Assembly (NCBI GenBank): GCA_903901425.1
Contig: CAIURC010000214.1
Span: 1-64,000, forward strand
Length of the DNA: 64,000 nt
From: an uncultured Spartobacteria bacterium
GTDB lineage: Bacteria; Verrucomicrobiota; Verrucomicrobiia; Chthoniobacterales; Chthoniobacteraceae
Direction: 5' to 3'
Both the position numbers and the translations under genes were made by a program. Numbering within the stretch: position 1 is the stretch's first letter; each line of letters begins with the position of its first letter. This document shows, in pieces, positions 32,419 to 41,417 of this stretch. Under the pieces are notes generated by a model that had not been told where the DNA came from, did no database searches, and worked only from the letters and a program-made list of their open reading frames with translations.

Positions 32419-35118
32419 ATGCGGTCCTTCCTGGCATTTACCCTTGGCATTCCCCTTCTCGCATGCGCGGACACCGCGCCCACCCCGAACCCCGGGCGCG
32501 CCCCCGAAGCCGTTCTCGGGGACAAACACCGGCCCCTGCTTGACACCCACTGCAAGGGATGTCACGGCCCTGAAAAACAGAAGGGCAAGTTCCGGGTGGA
32601 TGATCTCTCCTATCGCATTACCGATCCCCAAACCGCAGAACGCTGGCAGAAGGTTCTCGACGCCCTCAATTCGGGCGAAATGCCGCCGGAAGAAGAAAAG
32701 CAGCCCGGCGCGCAACAGAAAGCGGATCTCTTGGATGAACTGGCGCATGCGCTGGTGGCAGCGCGCCGTTCATTGAGCGACCAGCACGGGTTGATCACCC
32801 TGCGGCGGCTCAACCAGCGGGAGTTTAAGAATACGATCCGGTCCCTGCTGGGGGTGGATGTGGACACGAGCGACCTCCCCGCCGACACTGATGCCAGCCG
32901 CTTCGACACCGTGGGCGCCAACCTGTTCATGTCCGGCAACCAGTTTGAACAGTACGAAACCATTGCCCGCGAAGCCCTGGATGAAGCCTCTGTCCTGCAT
33001 GCGGCCCACGGCACCCAAAAACTCCTCAGGCTTGAGGTCGAATCCACCAACGCAGCAATCAGCAGTTACGTCGCGGAAAACCTGGACGCCCATGAACGCG
33101 CCAAAGCCTGGGTCAACGCCGTCGACGCAGCGGCCAACCGCCCCGAGAACGCCTCCGTGGTGGCCGCGTTGCGGAAAAACTCCAAGACCGACGCGATCTT
33201 CCGCCGGTCCTGGGAGAAAATTCAGGGTGCGCCCTCCCCGGAAACGTTCGGATTCAGCACTGTGGAGAACAATGCGGACAAGGCCAACCGCGCATTCGCC
33301 AACGGCCATGCCTCCCTCGCAAACCAGACCCGGTACCTGCAAAAACCCGGCCTTGAGACAGGCGCTTACCTTGCCCTGCACGACATCGATGGCGGACTCA
33401 ACGGCTCGCTGTTTATCCGGTTTCCCAACGATTTCCCGCCGGGCGACTACAAAATCCGTGTCCGGGCGGGGCTGGCACCCGGGGCTGCACCTGAACGGCG
33501 GTTCATTGATTTCGGATTCAAAGGCCGGAGCCGCCCCACGACTTCGGTCCATGAAGTGACCGGGACTTTGGAAAACCCGGGCATTTTTGAGATCCCGTTC
33601 CACCGCAACTGGAAACACCGGGATCAAAACGCCTATGGCGTGTACATCCGCGAAAAAGGCACGGCCGACTCGTTTGAACAGCTCAACTTCAAACGGGAAC
33701 AGGGCCGCAAGCTCAACGGGATTGGACCGGAACCGGTGATCTGGGTGGACTGGATCGAGATTGAGCGCGTCCCGGAATCGGAGGAAGCGGTGCCCCCCGG
33801 ACTCCGTGCCCTGACGGGAATCCCGCTGGACGACAAGCATGCCGTGCCGAAACCCGAGGTACTCCGTACCGGGTTCCAGAGGTTTGCCCTAGAGGCGTTC
33901 CGGGGGGCGCCGCCGTCGGACCGGTACCTGGACCGGCTGCTGGCCCATTACCAGGAGGCCAGGGCGCAGGGCACCCGGCACAGCGTTGCCCTCAGGGAAA
34001 CCCTGGCCGTGGTGCTTGCCTCGCCCAAGTTCCTTTACCGGGCCGAACCGGCTGAAACCCGGCGGCCCCTGCGCGGCCTGGAGATGGCCACCCGCCTCTC
34101 CTTTTTTCTCTGGGGCGAACCTCCCGATACTGCGCTCCGCACTCTGGGTGAAAACGGCGACCTCCTTGTCCCCCAAAGCCTCGCGCGGGAAACTGACCGG
34201 CTTCTGGACGATCCACGGTCCAAGGAGTTTGTACGCGCATTCACCCGCCAGTGGCTGAATCTCGACCGGCTCGATTTTTTCCAGTTCAACCCTACCCTCT
34301 ACCCGCGGTTTGATTACGGCGCAAAGCTCTCCGCCAAAAATGAGGTGTACGAATCGGTGGCACTCCTTCTCCGCGAGAACGGGAGCATACGGAACCTGCT
34401 CAAGGCAGACTACGTGGTGGTGAACCCGGTGTTGGCCGACTACTACGGACTTCCTGCCATTCATGGGGACCAGTTCCGGAAGGTACCGATTCCCCCGGAA
34501 TCGCCCCGGGGCGGTCTTCTGGGCATGGCCGCGATTCTGGCCATGGGCAGCAACGGCGAACACACCAGCCCTGTGGAACGCGGGGCATGGATCCTGCGCA
34601 AGGTCCTCAACGATCCGCCCCCGCCTGCCCCCGCCAACGTTCCCGCCCTGACCCGCCTTGCTGGAAAAGTGCTCACCACCAAGGAACGGGTCATGGCCCA
34701 TCAGGAAAATCCCCAGTGCGCAAGTTGCCACCGGAAAATTGATCCCCTCGGTTTTGCCCTCGAAAACTTCGACGCCGTAGGCCTCTGGCGGACTCAGGAC
34801 TCCTACCAGGCCACAGACGACCAGGGCAAACCCATCCCGAAGGCCGTCAAAACTTGGGATATCGACCCCTCCGGCGCGTTTCATCGCGGTCCCGAGTTCC
34901 GGGATTTCCCGGAAATGCGCTCCCTAGTGGCGGCAAAGGACGAAGCGTTTGCGCGCGGAATGATCTCCGCCCTGATCGAGTTCGGACTGGGCCGCCCCTG
35001 CGGCTTCAGCGACGAACCCCTGGTGGACTCCCTCCTGCTCCAAGCCCGGGCCAAAAACCTGTCGCTCCGCGCCACTCTGCACGCCCTGATCCAGAGCGAA
35101 CCCTTCCACATGAAGTAA
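32419..35118 (+). CDS. Large c-type cytochrome protein (DUF1587/1595/1592/1588/1585), possible lipoprotein
   Basis: This 899-residue exported protein belongs to the Planctomycetes-Verrucomicrobia cytochrome family. The N-terminus has a signal with LLAC, a lipobox candidate at Cys16, so it may be lipid-anchored. A haem motif CKGCH is at 45-49 (PSCyt1-like). DUF1587 follows (RRLNQREFKNTIRSLLG), then a beta-rich insert that looks like a ligand-binding jelly roll (about 310-450), then DUF1595/DUF1592 (ATRLSFFLWGEPPD), DUF1588 with a second CASCH and IDPLGFALENFDAVG, and DUF1585 at the C-terminus. The ATG at 32419 begins the signal. Its neighbour is a DUF1552 protein, the usual pair. These pairs are thought to act at the cell surface, perhaps in polysaccharide oxidation; the true role is unknown. 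Confidence 0.9.
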   Translation: MRSFLAFTLGIPLLACADTAPTPNPGRAPEAVLGDKHRPLLDTHCKGCHGPEKQKGKFRVDDLSYRITDPQTAERWQKVLDALNSGEMPPEEEKQPGAQQKADLLDELAHALVAARRSLSDQHGLITLRRLNQREFKNTIRSLLGVDVDTSDLPADTDASRFDTVGANLFMSGNQFEQYETIAREALDEASVLHAAHGTQKLLRLEVESTNAAISSYVAENLDAHERAKAWVNAVDAAANRPENASVVAALRKNSKTDAIFRRSWEKIQGAPSPETFGFSTVENNADKANRAFANGHASLANQTRYLQKPGLETGAYLALHDIDGGLNGSLFIRFPNDFPPGDYKIRVRAGLAPGAAPERRFIDFGFKGRSRPTTSVHEVTGTLENPGIFEIPFHRNWKHRDQNAYGVYIREKGTADSFEQLNFKREQGRKLNGIGPEPVIWVDWIEIERVPESEEAVPPGLRALTGIPLDDKHAVPKPEVLRTGFQRFALEAFRGAPPSDRYLDRLLAHYQEARAQGTRHSVALRETLAVVLASPKFLYRAEPAETRRPLRGLEMATRLSFFLWGEPPDTALRTLGENGDLLVPQSLARETDRLLDDPRSKEFVRAFTRQWLNLDRLDFFQFNPTLYPRFDYGAKLSAKNEVYESVALLLRENGSIRNLLKADYVVVNPVLADYYGLPAIHGDQFRKVPIPPESPRGGLLGMAAILAMGSNGEHTSPVERGAWILRKVLNDPPPPAPANVPALTRLAGKVLTTKERVMAHQENPQCASCHRKIDPLGFALENFDAVGLWRTQDSYQATDDQGKPIPKAVKTWDIDPSGAFHRGPEFRDFPEMRSLVAAKDEAFARGMISALIEFGLGRPCGFSDEPLVDSLLLQARAKNLSLRATLHALIQSEPFHMK

Positions 35119-35142
35119 CAACCCCTCCCACCCCAATTCGTT

Positions 35143-36432
35143 ATGACCTCCTCCAGACGCCAGTTCCTCCGCTCCAGCACCTCGCTGATCGCCCTTCCTT
35201 TCCTCGAATCCCTCGGGTTCCGCAGGTTCGCCTCCGCCGCGACCGTGGCTTCCCGGCCAAAACGCCTCGTGTTTCTCGGACTCGGCTGGGGGTTGACCAC
35301 CGAGACCTGGTTTCCAGACAACCAGAAGCCCGGCGCCGACTATCCGCTGCCCTTGGGACTTGAACCCCTCGCCCGTCACAAGGCCGATTTTTCCGTGCTC
35401 CAAGGGCTGACGCACCGTTTTGTGAACGCGGGCCACCAGGGGTCCACCTTCTGGCTCACTGGCGCCAACCAGTTCGCGGTGCCTGGCAAAAGCTTCCACA
35501 ACACCATTTCCGCCGATCAGGTGGCTGCAGCCCAGTTCGGCCGCGAAACCCGGTTTACCTCCCTCCAACTCGATTGCGGCACCTACGCGGGAAACTCGGG
35601 ACACGGCCCGGGACTCTCCGTGGCATGGGATGCCAGCGGCAAACCGGTGGCGGGCCAGAAAAACCCGGTCGAAGCGTTCCACCGCCTTTTTTCTTCCGAA
35701 GACACCCCGATTGAAAAACGCAAGACCCTGCTCCGGCAGCGCCACAGCGTTTTGGACACCGTTTTGGAGGACGCGCACGACCTTCGGCGCGGCCTCGGCA
35801 ATGACGACAACGCCAAACTCGAGGAATACTTCGAAGGCATCCGCGACATCGAAATCCGGCTCGGCAAGGACGAGCAGTGGCTTGAAATCCCGCGTCCCAA
35901 ACCGTCCATGCCCGCCCCCAAGTCCGTGCTGGCCGGGTACAAAGAGATTGAACTGATGTACGACATTCTGGTTGCCGCGCTCCAGACCGACTCCACCCGG
36001 GTCATCGGATACCGCCAACCTGTGGACACGCTGCTCACCAGCCTGGACATCAAGGTGTTTCCCCATGACATGAGCCATTACCACTCCACCATGGGCGAAA
36101 AACTCGACGCCTCCCAGCGGCGGGATACCGCCAACAGTGAACTGCTCGCCGGGCTGATCGACAAACTCAAGGCCTCCAAGGAACCCGATGGCTCCAGCCT
36201 GTTCGACCACACCACGATCGCGTTCGGCACCAACACCCGCACCGAACACAACGGCGACAACTGCCCCACCCTCCTTGCGGGCCACGGCGCGGGTTTGAAG
36301 ATGGGCCACAACATCGTCCTCCCCAAGGGCACCCCACTCTGCAACGCCTGGCTCACCCTCCTCCAAGGGTCCGGCGTTCAGGTCGAACGCCACGGCGACA
36401 GCACCGGCCCCATCAAGGAACTCCTCGCCTGA
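35143..36432 (+). CDS. DUF1552 family protein with Tat signal
   Basis: This 429-residue protein starts with a twin-arginine signal (SSRRQFLRSSTSLIALPFLESL). The body carries DUF1552 hallmarks such as KRLVFLGLGWG, NQFAVPGKSFHN-like region, SADQVAA and NSGHGPGLSVAW. It starts 24 bases after the cytochrome gene, the conserved partner. Members share features with the alkaline phosphatase/sulfatase-like DUF1501 proteins, and are exported folded. The biochemical activity is unknown. The ECF sigma gene begins 4 bases after its stop, so the two are almost certainly co-transcribed. Confidence 0.9.
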   Translation: MTSSRRQFLRSSTSLIALPFLESLGFRRFASAATVASRPKRLVFLGLGWGLTTETWFPDNQKPGADYPLPLGLEPLARHKADFSVLQGLTHRFVNAGHQGSTFWLTGANQFAVPGKSFHNTISADQVAAAQFGRETRFTSLQLDCGTYAGNSGHGPGLSVAWDASGKPVAGQKNPVEAFHRLFSSEDTPIEKRKTLLRQRHSVLDTVLEDAHDLRRGLGNDDNAKLEEYFEGIRDIEIRLGKDEQWLEIPRPKPSMPAPKSVLAGYKEIELMYDILVAALQTDSTRVIGYRQPVDTLLTSLDIKVFPHDMSHYHSTMGEKLDASQRRDTANSELLAGLIDKLKASKEPDGSSLFDHTTIAFGTNTRTEHNGDNCPTLLAGHGAGLKMGHNIVLPKGTPLCNAWLTLLQGSGVQVERHGDSTGPIKELLA

Positions 36433-36436
36433 CCCC

Positions 36437-36985
36437 ATGAGCGGTCCCCTGCCCAAACTCCTCAACGACGCGGCCTCACAATTCATCCGGGACAGACATC
36501 TCCTCGGAGCCTTCATCGGCGGTCTGGTCCGGGATTCCCATGCCGCCGAGGATCTCCTTCAGGAAGTCTGGGTCCGCCTCGCTGCCGAACTGGAAAAAGG
36601 CACTTCCATCCTCAACCAGGCCGCATGGTGCCGCGGGGTCGCAAAAAACTTGGTCCGCAGGCACTGGGAAAAAAACCAGCGCTCCATCCCCACGGCCGAT
36701 CCGGACTCCCTTTCGCTTTTTCTGGACCGGGTTGAACACTGCTTTCAGGAAGCCCATCCGGATTCCGCTACCGACCGCATCGCGGCACTGGACCAGTGCG
36801 TGGATTCCCTTCCAGACCGGTCCCGGCGCCTCCTCACCCTCCGGTACCACCTCAATGCTGACATGGATTCAATAGCCGCCGAAACCGGCCTTTCGTTTGA
36901 AGCCGCCAAGAAAGCCCTGATCCGGATCCGGGCGGAGTTGATGGACTGCGTTCAGAACCGAATCCGGGGAGGCCTGTGGGCATGA
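36437..36985 (+). CDS. ECF-type RNA polymerase sigma factor
   Basis: This 182-residue sigma-70-family factor has region 2 near residues 20-85 (DSHAAEDLLQEVWVRLAAELE, the typical core-binding helix) and region 4 near 120-175 (DSLPDRSRRLLTLRYHLNADMDSIAAETGLS with a HTH). The CLQRLP-like signature of the Rhodopirellula/Verrucomicrobium ECF group is only partly kept (CVDSLPDRSR). It begins 4 bases after the DUF1552 stop and its own stop overlaps the ATG of the next gene by four bases. It is therefore the regulatory part of the cytochrome run and is probably held by the anti-sigma-like protein encoded next. Confidence 0.92.
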   Translation: MSGPLPKLLNDAASQFIRDRHLLGAFIGGLVRDSHAAEDLLQEVWVRLAAELEKGTSILNQAAWCRGVAKNLVRRHWEKNQRSIPTADPDSLSLFLDRVEHCFQEAHPDSATDRIAALDQCVDSLPDRSRRLLTLRYHLNADMDSIAAETGLSFEAAKKALIRIRAELMDCVQNRIRGGLWA

Positions 36986-37974
36986 ACTCCATCGACCTGG
37001 TGGAAACGCTCGAACGCTGGAAGGACGGGACCCTCGCCGGCGCCGATTTGGAACGCCTGAACCATGCCTTGGAATCTGCCGATTTCAGGACCCGCCTTCT
37101 AGACACGTGGCTTCTGGACCATTCGCTTCCAGGGATCCTTGCCCGGCACTCCATCCAATCTGACCTTCCCGCCCCCGGCACCTCCCGGCGGGTTTTGCGC
37201 AATCCGCTCTTGAAAACATTCGGCGCAGCCGCGGCGGGGCTTTTGCTCGGACTTTTCAGCGCCTCCTACGTTTTTGGAAAAGCCGCGTTTCCCCACAGAA
37301 AAGTGGTCCCGCTTCTGAATGAAAGCTTTGAGTCCGGGCCGACTCCCGGCCAAAACGGGATTCCCGTCGTGCCGAACCGGTGGAGCGGCGACTTCAGCCG
37401 GGTGGTTGACGCGCAGCAGGGCGTCCAACCCAACTCCGGGAAACGGATGCTCCAGCTCTGCCGTGCCGATTACGAAGGCAAACACCCCGGCTTCAGCTAC
37501 TCGGCAGACATTTACCGGATCGTCCCGATTCCAAAAGGACTCACAGGGCTTGGGGAAGCCAGTGTCACGTGCGAAGCCCAGTGTTCAAGCGTCCCCTTTG
37601 CTGAAGCCAAGCGCTACGGCATCAGCCTCATCCTCTGTGCGCTGGATGCACTCCCGGATTCCGCAGAACCGGGAGCATGGAAACCGGGTTCGGCCCAACC
37701 GGAACCCCACCCGTCTGAAAACGCCGAACTCGTCTCCGCCTCGGCCCGGCGCTCACTGTCTCTGGATCCCCGGGGAATGACCTGGCAGCCCCTGCGTCTG
37801 GAGATGAGGCTGCCTGCGGGCACACGCTATCTGTTGATGAGCTTCCATCTTGCCGACCACCAGGCTGGAAGAAATCCCCGTGAATCTGGGGCCACGGAGT
37901 TTCCGGGCCACTTCCTGGATTCGATTCAGGTGAACTTGGTTCAGGACGCGTCCGCGTCAAACCCGCGCCCTTGA
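36982..37974 (+). CDS. Membrane-anchored anti-sigma-like protein with extracytoplasmic beta domain
   Basis: This 330-residue protein has an N-terminal cytoplasmic helical segment (about 1-60; LVETLERWKDGTLAGADLERLNHAL, resembling anti-sigma zinc-less domains of this lineage), one membrane helix (about 76-95; TFGAAAAGLLLGLFSASYVFG) and a C-terminal beta-rich ectodomain (about 105-320) that looks like a jelly roll (LLNESFESGPTPGQNG, then WSGDFSRVVDAQQGVQPNSG). The start is ATG at 36982 in an ATGA overlap with the sigma stop. No sequence match to a named anti-sigma family is certain; the role is inferred from gene order and topology. The ectodomain could sense a glycan outside the cytoplasmic membrane. 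Confidence 0.65.
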   Translation: MNSIDLVETLERWKDGTLAGADLERLNHALESADFRTRLLDTWLLDHSLPGILARHSIQSDLPAPGTSRRVLRNPLLKTFGAAAAGLLLGLFSASYVFGKAAFPHRKVVPLLNESFESGPTPGQNGIPVVPNRWSGDFSRVVDAQQGVQPNSGKRMLQLCRADYEGKHPGFSYSADIYRIVPIPKGLTGLGEASVTCEAQCSSVPFAEAKRYGISLILCALDALPDSAEPGAWKPGSAQPEPHPSENAELVSASARRSLSLDPRGMTWQPLRLEMRLPAGTRYLLMSFHLADHQAGRNPRESGATEFPGHFLDSIQVNLVQDASASNPRP

Positions 37975-37992
37975 GCCTGCCGGCCGGCAGCC

Positions 37993-39102
37993 TCACTGGG
38001 CCTCCTCAACCATCGGTTCACGCACCGGCGTGCCATCGCTCCATACGCCCATGAAACGCTGTGCGGGAGTGTTTCCAAGCGCCGCGTCCCGGGAATTCCC
38101 ATGGAATGCGGCCCCGATCAGGGCATCCATCCATTTCCAGTACCCGTAGTAATCCAGAGCGTCCGCACGCCCCCCCCGGCCTTTCCTTTTCCCGCCCAGC
38201 TGCGCCCGGCCGCTGAATACCGACTGCAGGTCCTCGAAATTGCTCAGACTCATGTCCGGACACACCGGCGCAAAATGGTCCGCCACCAACCCCGGCTGCC
38301 CATGGGAATCTGACTCCAACCGGATCAGATTCTTGTTCCGGGGTTGCACCCGAACCGATTTTTCAAAAATCGCCCGGCTCACGGTCTCCCCAACCAAGCG
38401 GTCCTCGGCTCCAGCCACCACCAACAGAAACAGGTCTGGAATCTCGGAGGGCGACTGCAACACCGGGGTCGCAAACTCCAAAAGCACGTTGGCATCACCG
38501 GCGTTGCAGGCCATCAGCGCGCGAGGCACAGGCAACCCCTCCTTTTCAGCCATTGCACAAAGATTTGCCCCAATGCTTGCCCCTAGGGAGTACCCCAGAA
38601 CCGCCCAGCGCCCTTCCGGGTCAGGCCGGGGATGCCCGGCTTCCTCGGCCAACACCTTCCACGCATTCCGTACCCCAACCATCGCGTCCCGGGTGTAGTT
38701 CTCCAGCCCAAACGGATCCGTCTGGTACAGCGGGAAAATCACACTGTGCCCCTTCCTCACCAAATGCGAAATCCATGCCCCGCTGCTCCCAGACTCCACA
38801 CCGCCGTACCCGTGGAGAAAAACCACGATCGGAGCCGTAACACACACCGGCGCCTCGGGCTCGAAAATCCAGCAGGTCTGCGCCCCAGAACCGAACGGAC
38901 CGCATTTGCGCACCCCGCCATGCCGGTAATCCGCCCCACCCGGCCCCAGAGCAGGCTGTTCCGGAGGCAGAACCGACTGCCCAAATGCCGTCCCGGCAAA
39001 AACCCAGACTCCCATCCACAGCCCAACGCACCAGTCCCGGCGCCTGAAACAACATCCCTGTAAAAATCCGGCAACCGCATCAAAAACATTTTTAATTTTC
39101 AT
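37993..39102 (-). CDS. Exported alpha/beta hydrolase
   Basis: This 369-residue secreted hydrolase has a long signal peptide (about 1-42, ending WVFAGTAFG). The oxyanion-hole segment is VVFLHGYGG. The nucleophile elbow is GYSLG with Ser172. The acid is likely in VVAGAEDRLVG, and the histidine in ESDSHGQPG. The arrangement resembles chlorophyllase/PET-hydrolase-like and dienelactone hydrolase-like esterases. ATG at 39102 is preceded by AGGAAG at good spacing; an upstream frame to 39237 is rejected. It lies 145 bases downstream of the two-component pair on the same strand and converges on the anti-sigma-like gene. The substrate is unknown. Confidence 0.8.
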   Translation of the reverse strand: MKIKNVFDAVAGFLQGCCFRRRDWCVGLWMGVWVFAGTAFGQSVLPPEQPALGPGGADYRHGGVRKCGPFGSGAQTCWIFEPEAPVCVTAPIVVFLHGYGGVESGSSGAWISHLVRKGHSVIFPLYQTDPFGLENYTRDAMVGVRNAWKVLAEEAGHPRPDPEGRWAVLGYSLGASIGANLCAMAEKEGLPVPRALMACNAGDANVLLEFATPVLQSPSEIPDLFLLVVAGAEDRLVGETVSRAIFEKSVRVQPRNKNLIRLESDSHGQPGLVADHFAPVCPDMSLSNFEDLQSVFSGRAQLGGKRKGRGGRADALDYYGYWKWMDALIGAAFHGNSRDAALGNTPAQRFMGVWSDGTPVREPMVEEAQ

Positions 39103-39247
39103 GGCGACTTCCTGAAACCCTTGAACTCCGGGTCCCACGCACAACGGCGGGGTGCTGGAAACTCTGCCCGGCGTCTGACCAGCCGGCAACAGGACGAAAG
39201 TCACGCCGAGGTCATCCCCGTCATGACCGGGAAGCAATCCGCCCCCC

Positions 39248-39895
39248 TCAGACTATCCCTAGATCCCGCGCCTTGATTACGGCCTGAGTCCGGTCCAGGA
39301 CCTCGAGCTGGGAGAAAATCCGGGTCAGATGGTTTTTTACGGTGCCCTCTGCGACTCCCAGATCCGATGCAATTTCCTTGTTGGACCTTCCGGCGGCGAG
39401 CAACCGAAGCACATCATTTTCGCGGCTCGATAGCCCGGGAAGATCTCGCCGTGGCGCCCTTGGAACCGCCAGCCTCCGGAACTCGCGAAGCACCCGTGCA
39501 GTCACCTCGCCGTCCAAAAAACTCCGGCCGCCGGCAACCTCCCGAATGACCCTGGAAAGTTCGCCCGCCGACACGTCCTTAAGCAGGTAGCCGCAGGCCC
39601 CCGCCTGCAAAGCGGCAAACACCTCCTCCTCCTCGTCAAACGTGGTAAGCACCAGGACGCGGGCACCGGGCGTCTGCTCGCAGATCCGCTGCGTGGCCTC
39701 GATCCCGTTCCACACTGGCATCCGGAGATCCATCAAAACCACGTCCGGATTGAGTCGCTCAAACTCGAAGAGTGCTTCCTGACCGTTGGCCGCCTCCCCA
39801 CAGACCACCAACCCCTCCTGCCGCGAAAGCAACGCCTTTAACCCATCCCGCATCAAAGCCTGATCATCCACCACAAGAACGCGGATCACATTCAT
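39248..39895 (-). CDS. NarL/FixJ-type response regulator
   Basis: This 215-residue response regulator has a receiver domain (about 1-120) with acidic residues Asp10-Asp11, phospho-acceptor Asp56 in DVVLMDLRMP, Thr in VLTTFDEEE and Lys in GYLLKDVSA. The LuxR-type HTH covers about 150-212 (LSSRENDVLRLLAAGRSNKEIASDLGV, then VKNHLTRIF). The start overlaps the histidine kinase stop by four bases. It will be phosphorylated by that kinase. The only obvious neighbour it might control is the secreted hydrolase downstream. Confidence 0.93.
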   Translation of the reverse strand: MNVIRVLVVDDQALMRDGLKALLSRQEGLVVCGEAANGQEALFEFERLNPDVVLMDLRMPVWNGIEATQRICEQTPGARVLVLTTFDEEEEVFAALQAGACGYLLKDVSAGELSRVIREVAGGRSFLDGEVTARVLREFRRLAVPRAPRRDLPGLSSRENDVLRLLAAGRSNKEIASDLGVAEGTVKNHLTRIFSQLEVLDRTQAVIKARDLGIV

Positions 39896-41169
39896 ACGGG
39901 TACAGTCAAAGCGATTGAAAATCCCTCCTCCGATCCGCCCTGCACCACCAGGGTTCCGCCAAGAATCTCCGCGCGCTCCCTTAAACCCTGCAGCCCAAAC
40001 CCCGCGCCCACGCTCTCCCCACCCGGCCCGTCATCGCGGACGACCAACCGGACCGCATCCTGGGCCTGGTAATCCAACTCCACCCATGCGCGACTCCCGA
40101 GCGCATGCTTGCGCACGTTTGTCAGGCCCTCCTGCGCAGCACGGTACAAAGCCAACTTCACCCCAGCTGGCAGCTCGCGTTCCACACCCAACACCTGAAG
40201 TTCAACGTTCCGGCCTCCGTTCCGGTGCTCAAAAACCAGGTCTTTCACCCCCTGGCTCAGACTCCGCGCATACGAGACCCCGCCGCGCAACATCCTGACT
40301 GACTCACGCACCTCCCGAAGTCCTTCAGACGCGCAGATCTTGGCTTTGGCCACTGCCTCCCGGGCCTCCTCCGGCCCGGCGGCCCCCATGGCAACCTCCA
40401 ACTGAACCCCGATGACCGTCAGCGAATGGCCCAGTAGGTCGTGAATCTCACGGGCCATATGGTTGCGTTCCTGCGCCACCGCAAGTTCCTGCGCCTGAAC
40501 CGCCATCCGGCCCAAGTCACGGTTCGCCGCATCCAAACGCACCGCTGCCAACTCGGCATCTGAACGGCTTTTCTCGGTAGACACCCAAAGCACGCTCAAC
40601 AGCAGGGTGAACGCGCACTCACAGAAAAAGCCCCAGCCGCGGACCGAGCCCAGCCCAAAAAATCCGGCGTACACTGCGAGCGTTAACCCCGTAAACCCTA
40701 GCGCCCCTCCCAGGGACAGGTGAATGACCGCATGCAAGAGACCGGGCAGTAAGAGCAACCGGACGATCCCTGCGGATCTGGAGGGCAAAGCCAGCCAAAT
40801 ACACAAGGCCGAAAGCAGCAGTTCGCCCCCCAAAAACACCAGCGCGCCAAGTCTCGGCACAATCGGCCACGGCATTTCACTCCGCTGCAAGCCTGCGGCA
40901 CCGATCCAAGCTCGGAACGGTCCCATTCCCCACCATCCCCAAAAAAGGTGTGCCACCAAGGCCAGCCCCATGACCCAGAATTTGCCAGTCTGCTCTCCGC
41001 GCAAAAATCCCTGCCCAAGGATCATCCAGCCCGACAGACACGACACTGCCCACCCCCATTCCAGCATCCGCAAAAGATGCCTGCGCCCAACTGCCCCGGC
41101 TCCTCCAGAATCCGCCACGCCTGGGATCTGCCCATCGGCAAGCGACAGTTCCTTCAAATCCTCAGTCAT
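39892..41169 (-). CDS. NarL-type sensor histidine kinase (HisKA_3)
   Basis: This 425-residue membrane kinase has five or six hydrophobic segments (about 35-195) and no extended periplasmic domain, so it probably senses through the membrane. The HisKA_3 dimerisation/phosphoacceptor segment has AREIHDLLGHSL, with His243. The HATPase domain (about 330-425) has NVRKHALGSRAWV (N-box), VRDDGPGG and FGLQGLRERAEILGG. It overlaps the response regulator gene by four bases. The signal is unknown. Confidence 0.92.
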   Translation of the reverse strand: MTEDLKELSLADGQIPGVADSGGAGAVGRRHLLRMLEWGWAVSCLSGWMILGQGFLRGEQTGKFWVMGLALVAHLFWGWWGMGPFRAWIGAAGLQRSEMPWPIVPRLGALVFLGGELLLSALCIWLALPSRSAGIVRLLLLPGLLHAVIHLSLGGALGFTGLTLAVYAGFFGLGSVRGWGFFCECAFTLLLSVLWVSTEKSRSDAELAAVRLDAANRDLGRMAVQAQELAVAQERNHMAREIHDLLGHSLTVIGVQLEVAMGAAGPEEAREAVAKAKICASEGLREVRESVRMLRGGVSYARSLSQGVKDLVFEHRNGGRNVELQVLGVERELPAGVKLALYRAAQEGLTNVRKHALGSRAWVELDYQAQDAVRLVVRDDGPGGESVGAGFGLQGLRERAEILGGTLVVQGGSEEGFSIALTVPV

Positions 41170-41336
41170 GGGCCACCGCTCGGGAGTCTATCCCACACCC
41201 CTGCGGCTCTTCAAGAGCGGCCTCGGATCAAGAACGGGGCTCCAAAGGCATGGCACACTACAGAATTCCGGAATAACAACTCGCCTTGGGTCCGATCGTC
41301 CGCGCAAAAACTTCCGCAGCCTCCATCACTTTCCCC

Positions 41337-41417
41337 ATGCATTCCGCAACCCAAATCCTGATCGATCTCGCACTGACCCTTGCCGGCTCCGGCATTGTCA
41401 TCCTGTTGGCCCTGTGA
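41337..41417 (+). CDS. Possible 26-residue membrane micro-protein
   Basis: ATG at 41337 opens a 26-codon frame that ends in a hydrophobic stretch (LIDLALTLAGSGIVILLAL). Its TGA overlaps the GTG of the next frame (GTGA), the mark of translational coupling. It could be a leader or a short membrane peptide. The only support is hydrophobicity and the overlap. Confidence 0.3.
   Translation: MHSATQILIDLALTLAGSGIVILLAL

Noticed and set aside
34924-36516. 530-codon minus-strand frame opposite the DUF1552 gene
   Set aside because: Antisense shadow of the cytochrome end and the DUF1552 gene; no domain seen.
37977-37990. 14-bp perfect palindrome (CTGCCGG twice, inverted) between two convergent genes as a terminator
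   Set aside because: There is no T-run on either side, and no loop; it may still have a role, but it cannot be called an intrinsic terminator.
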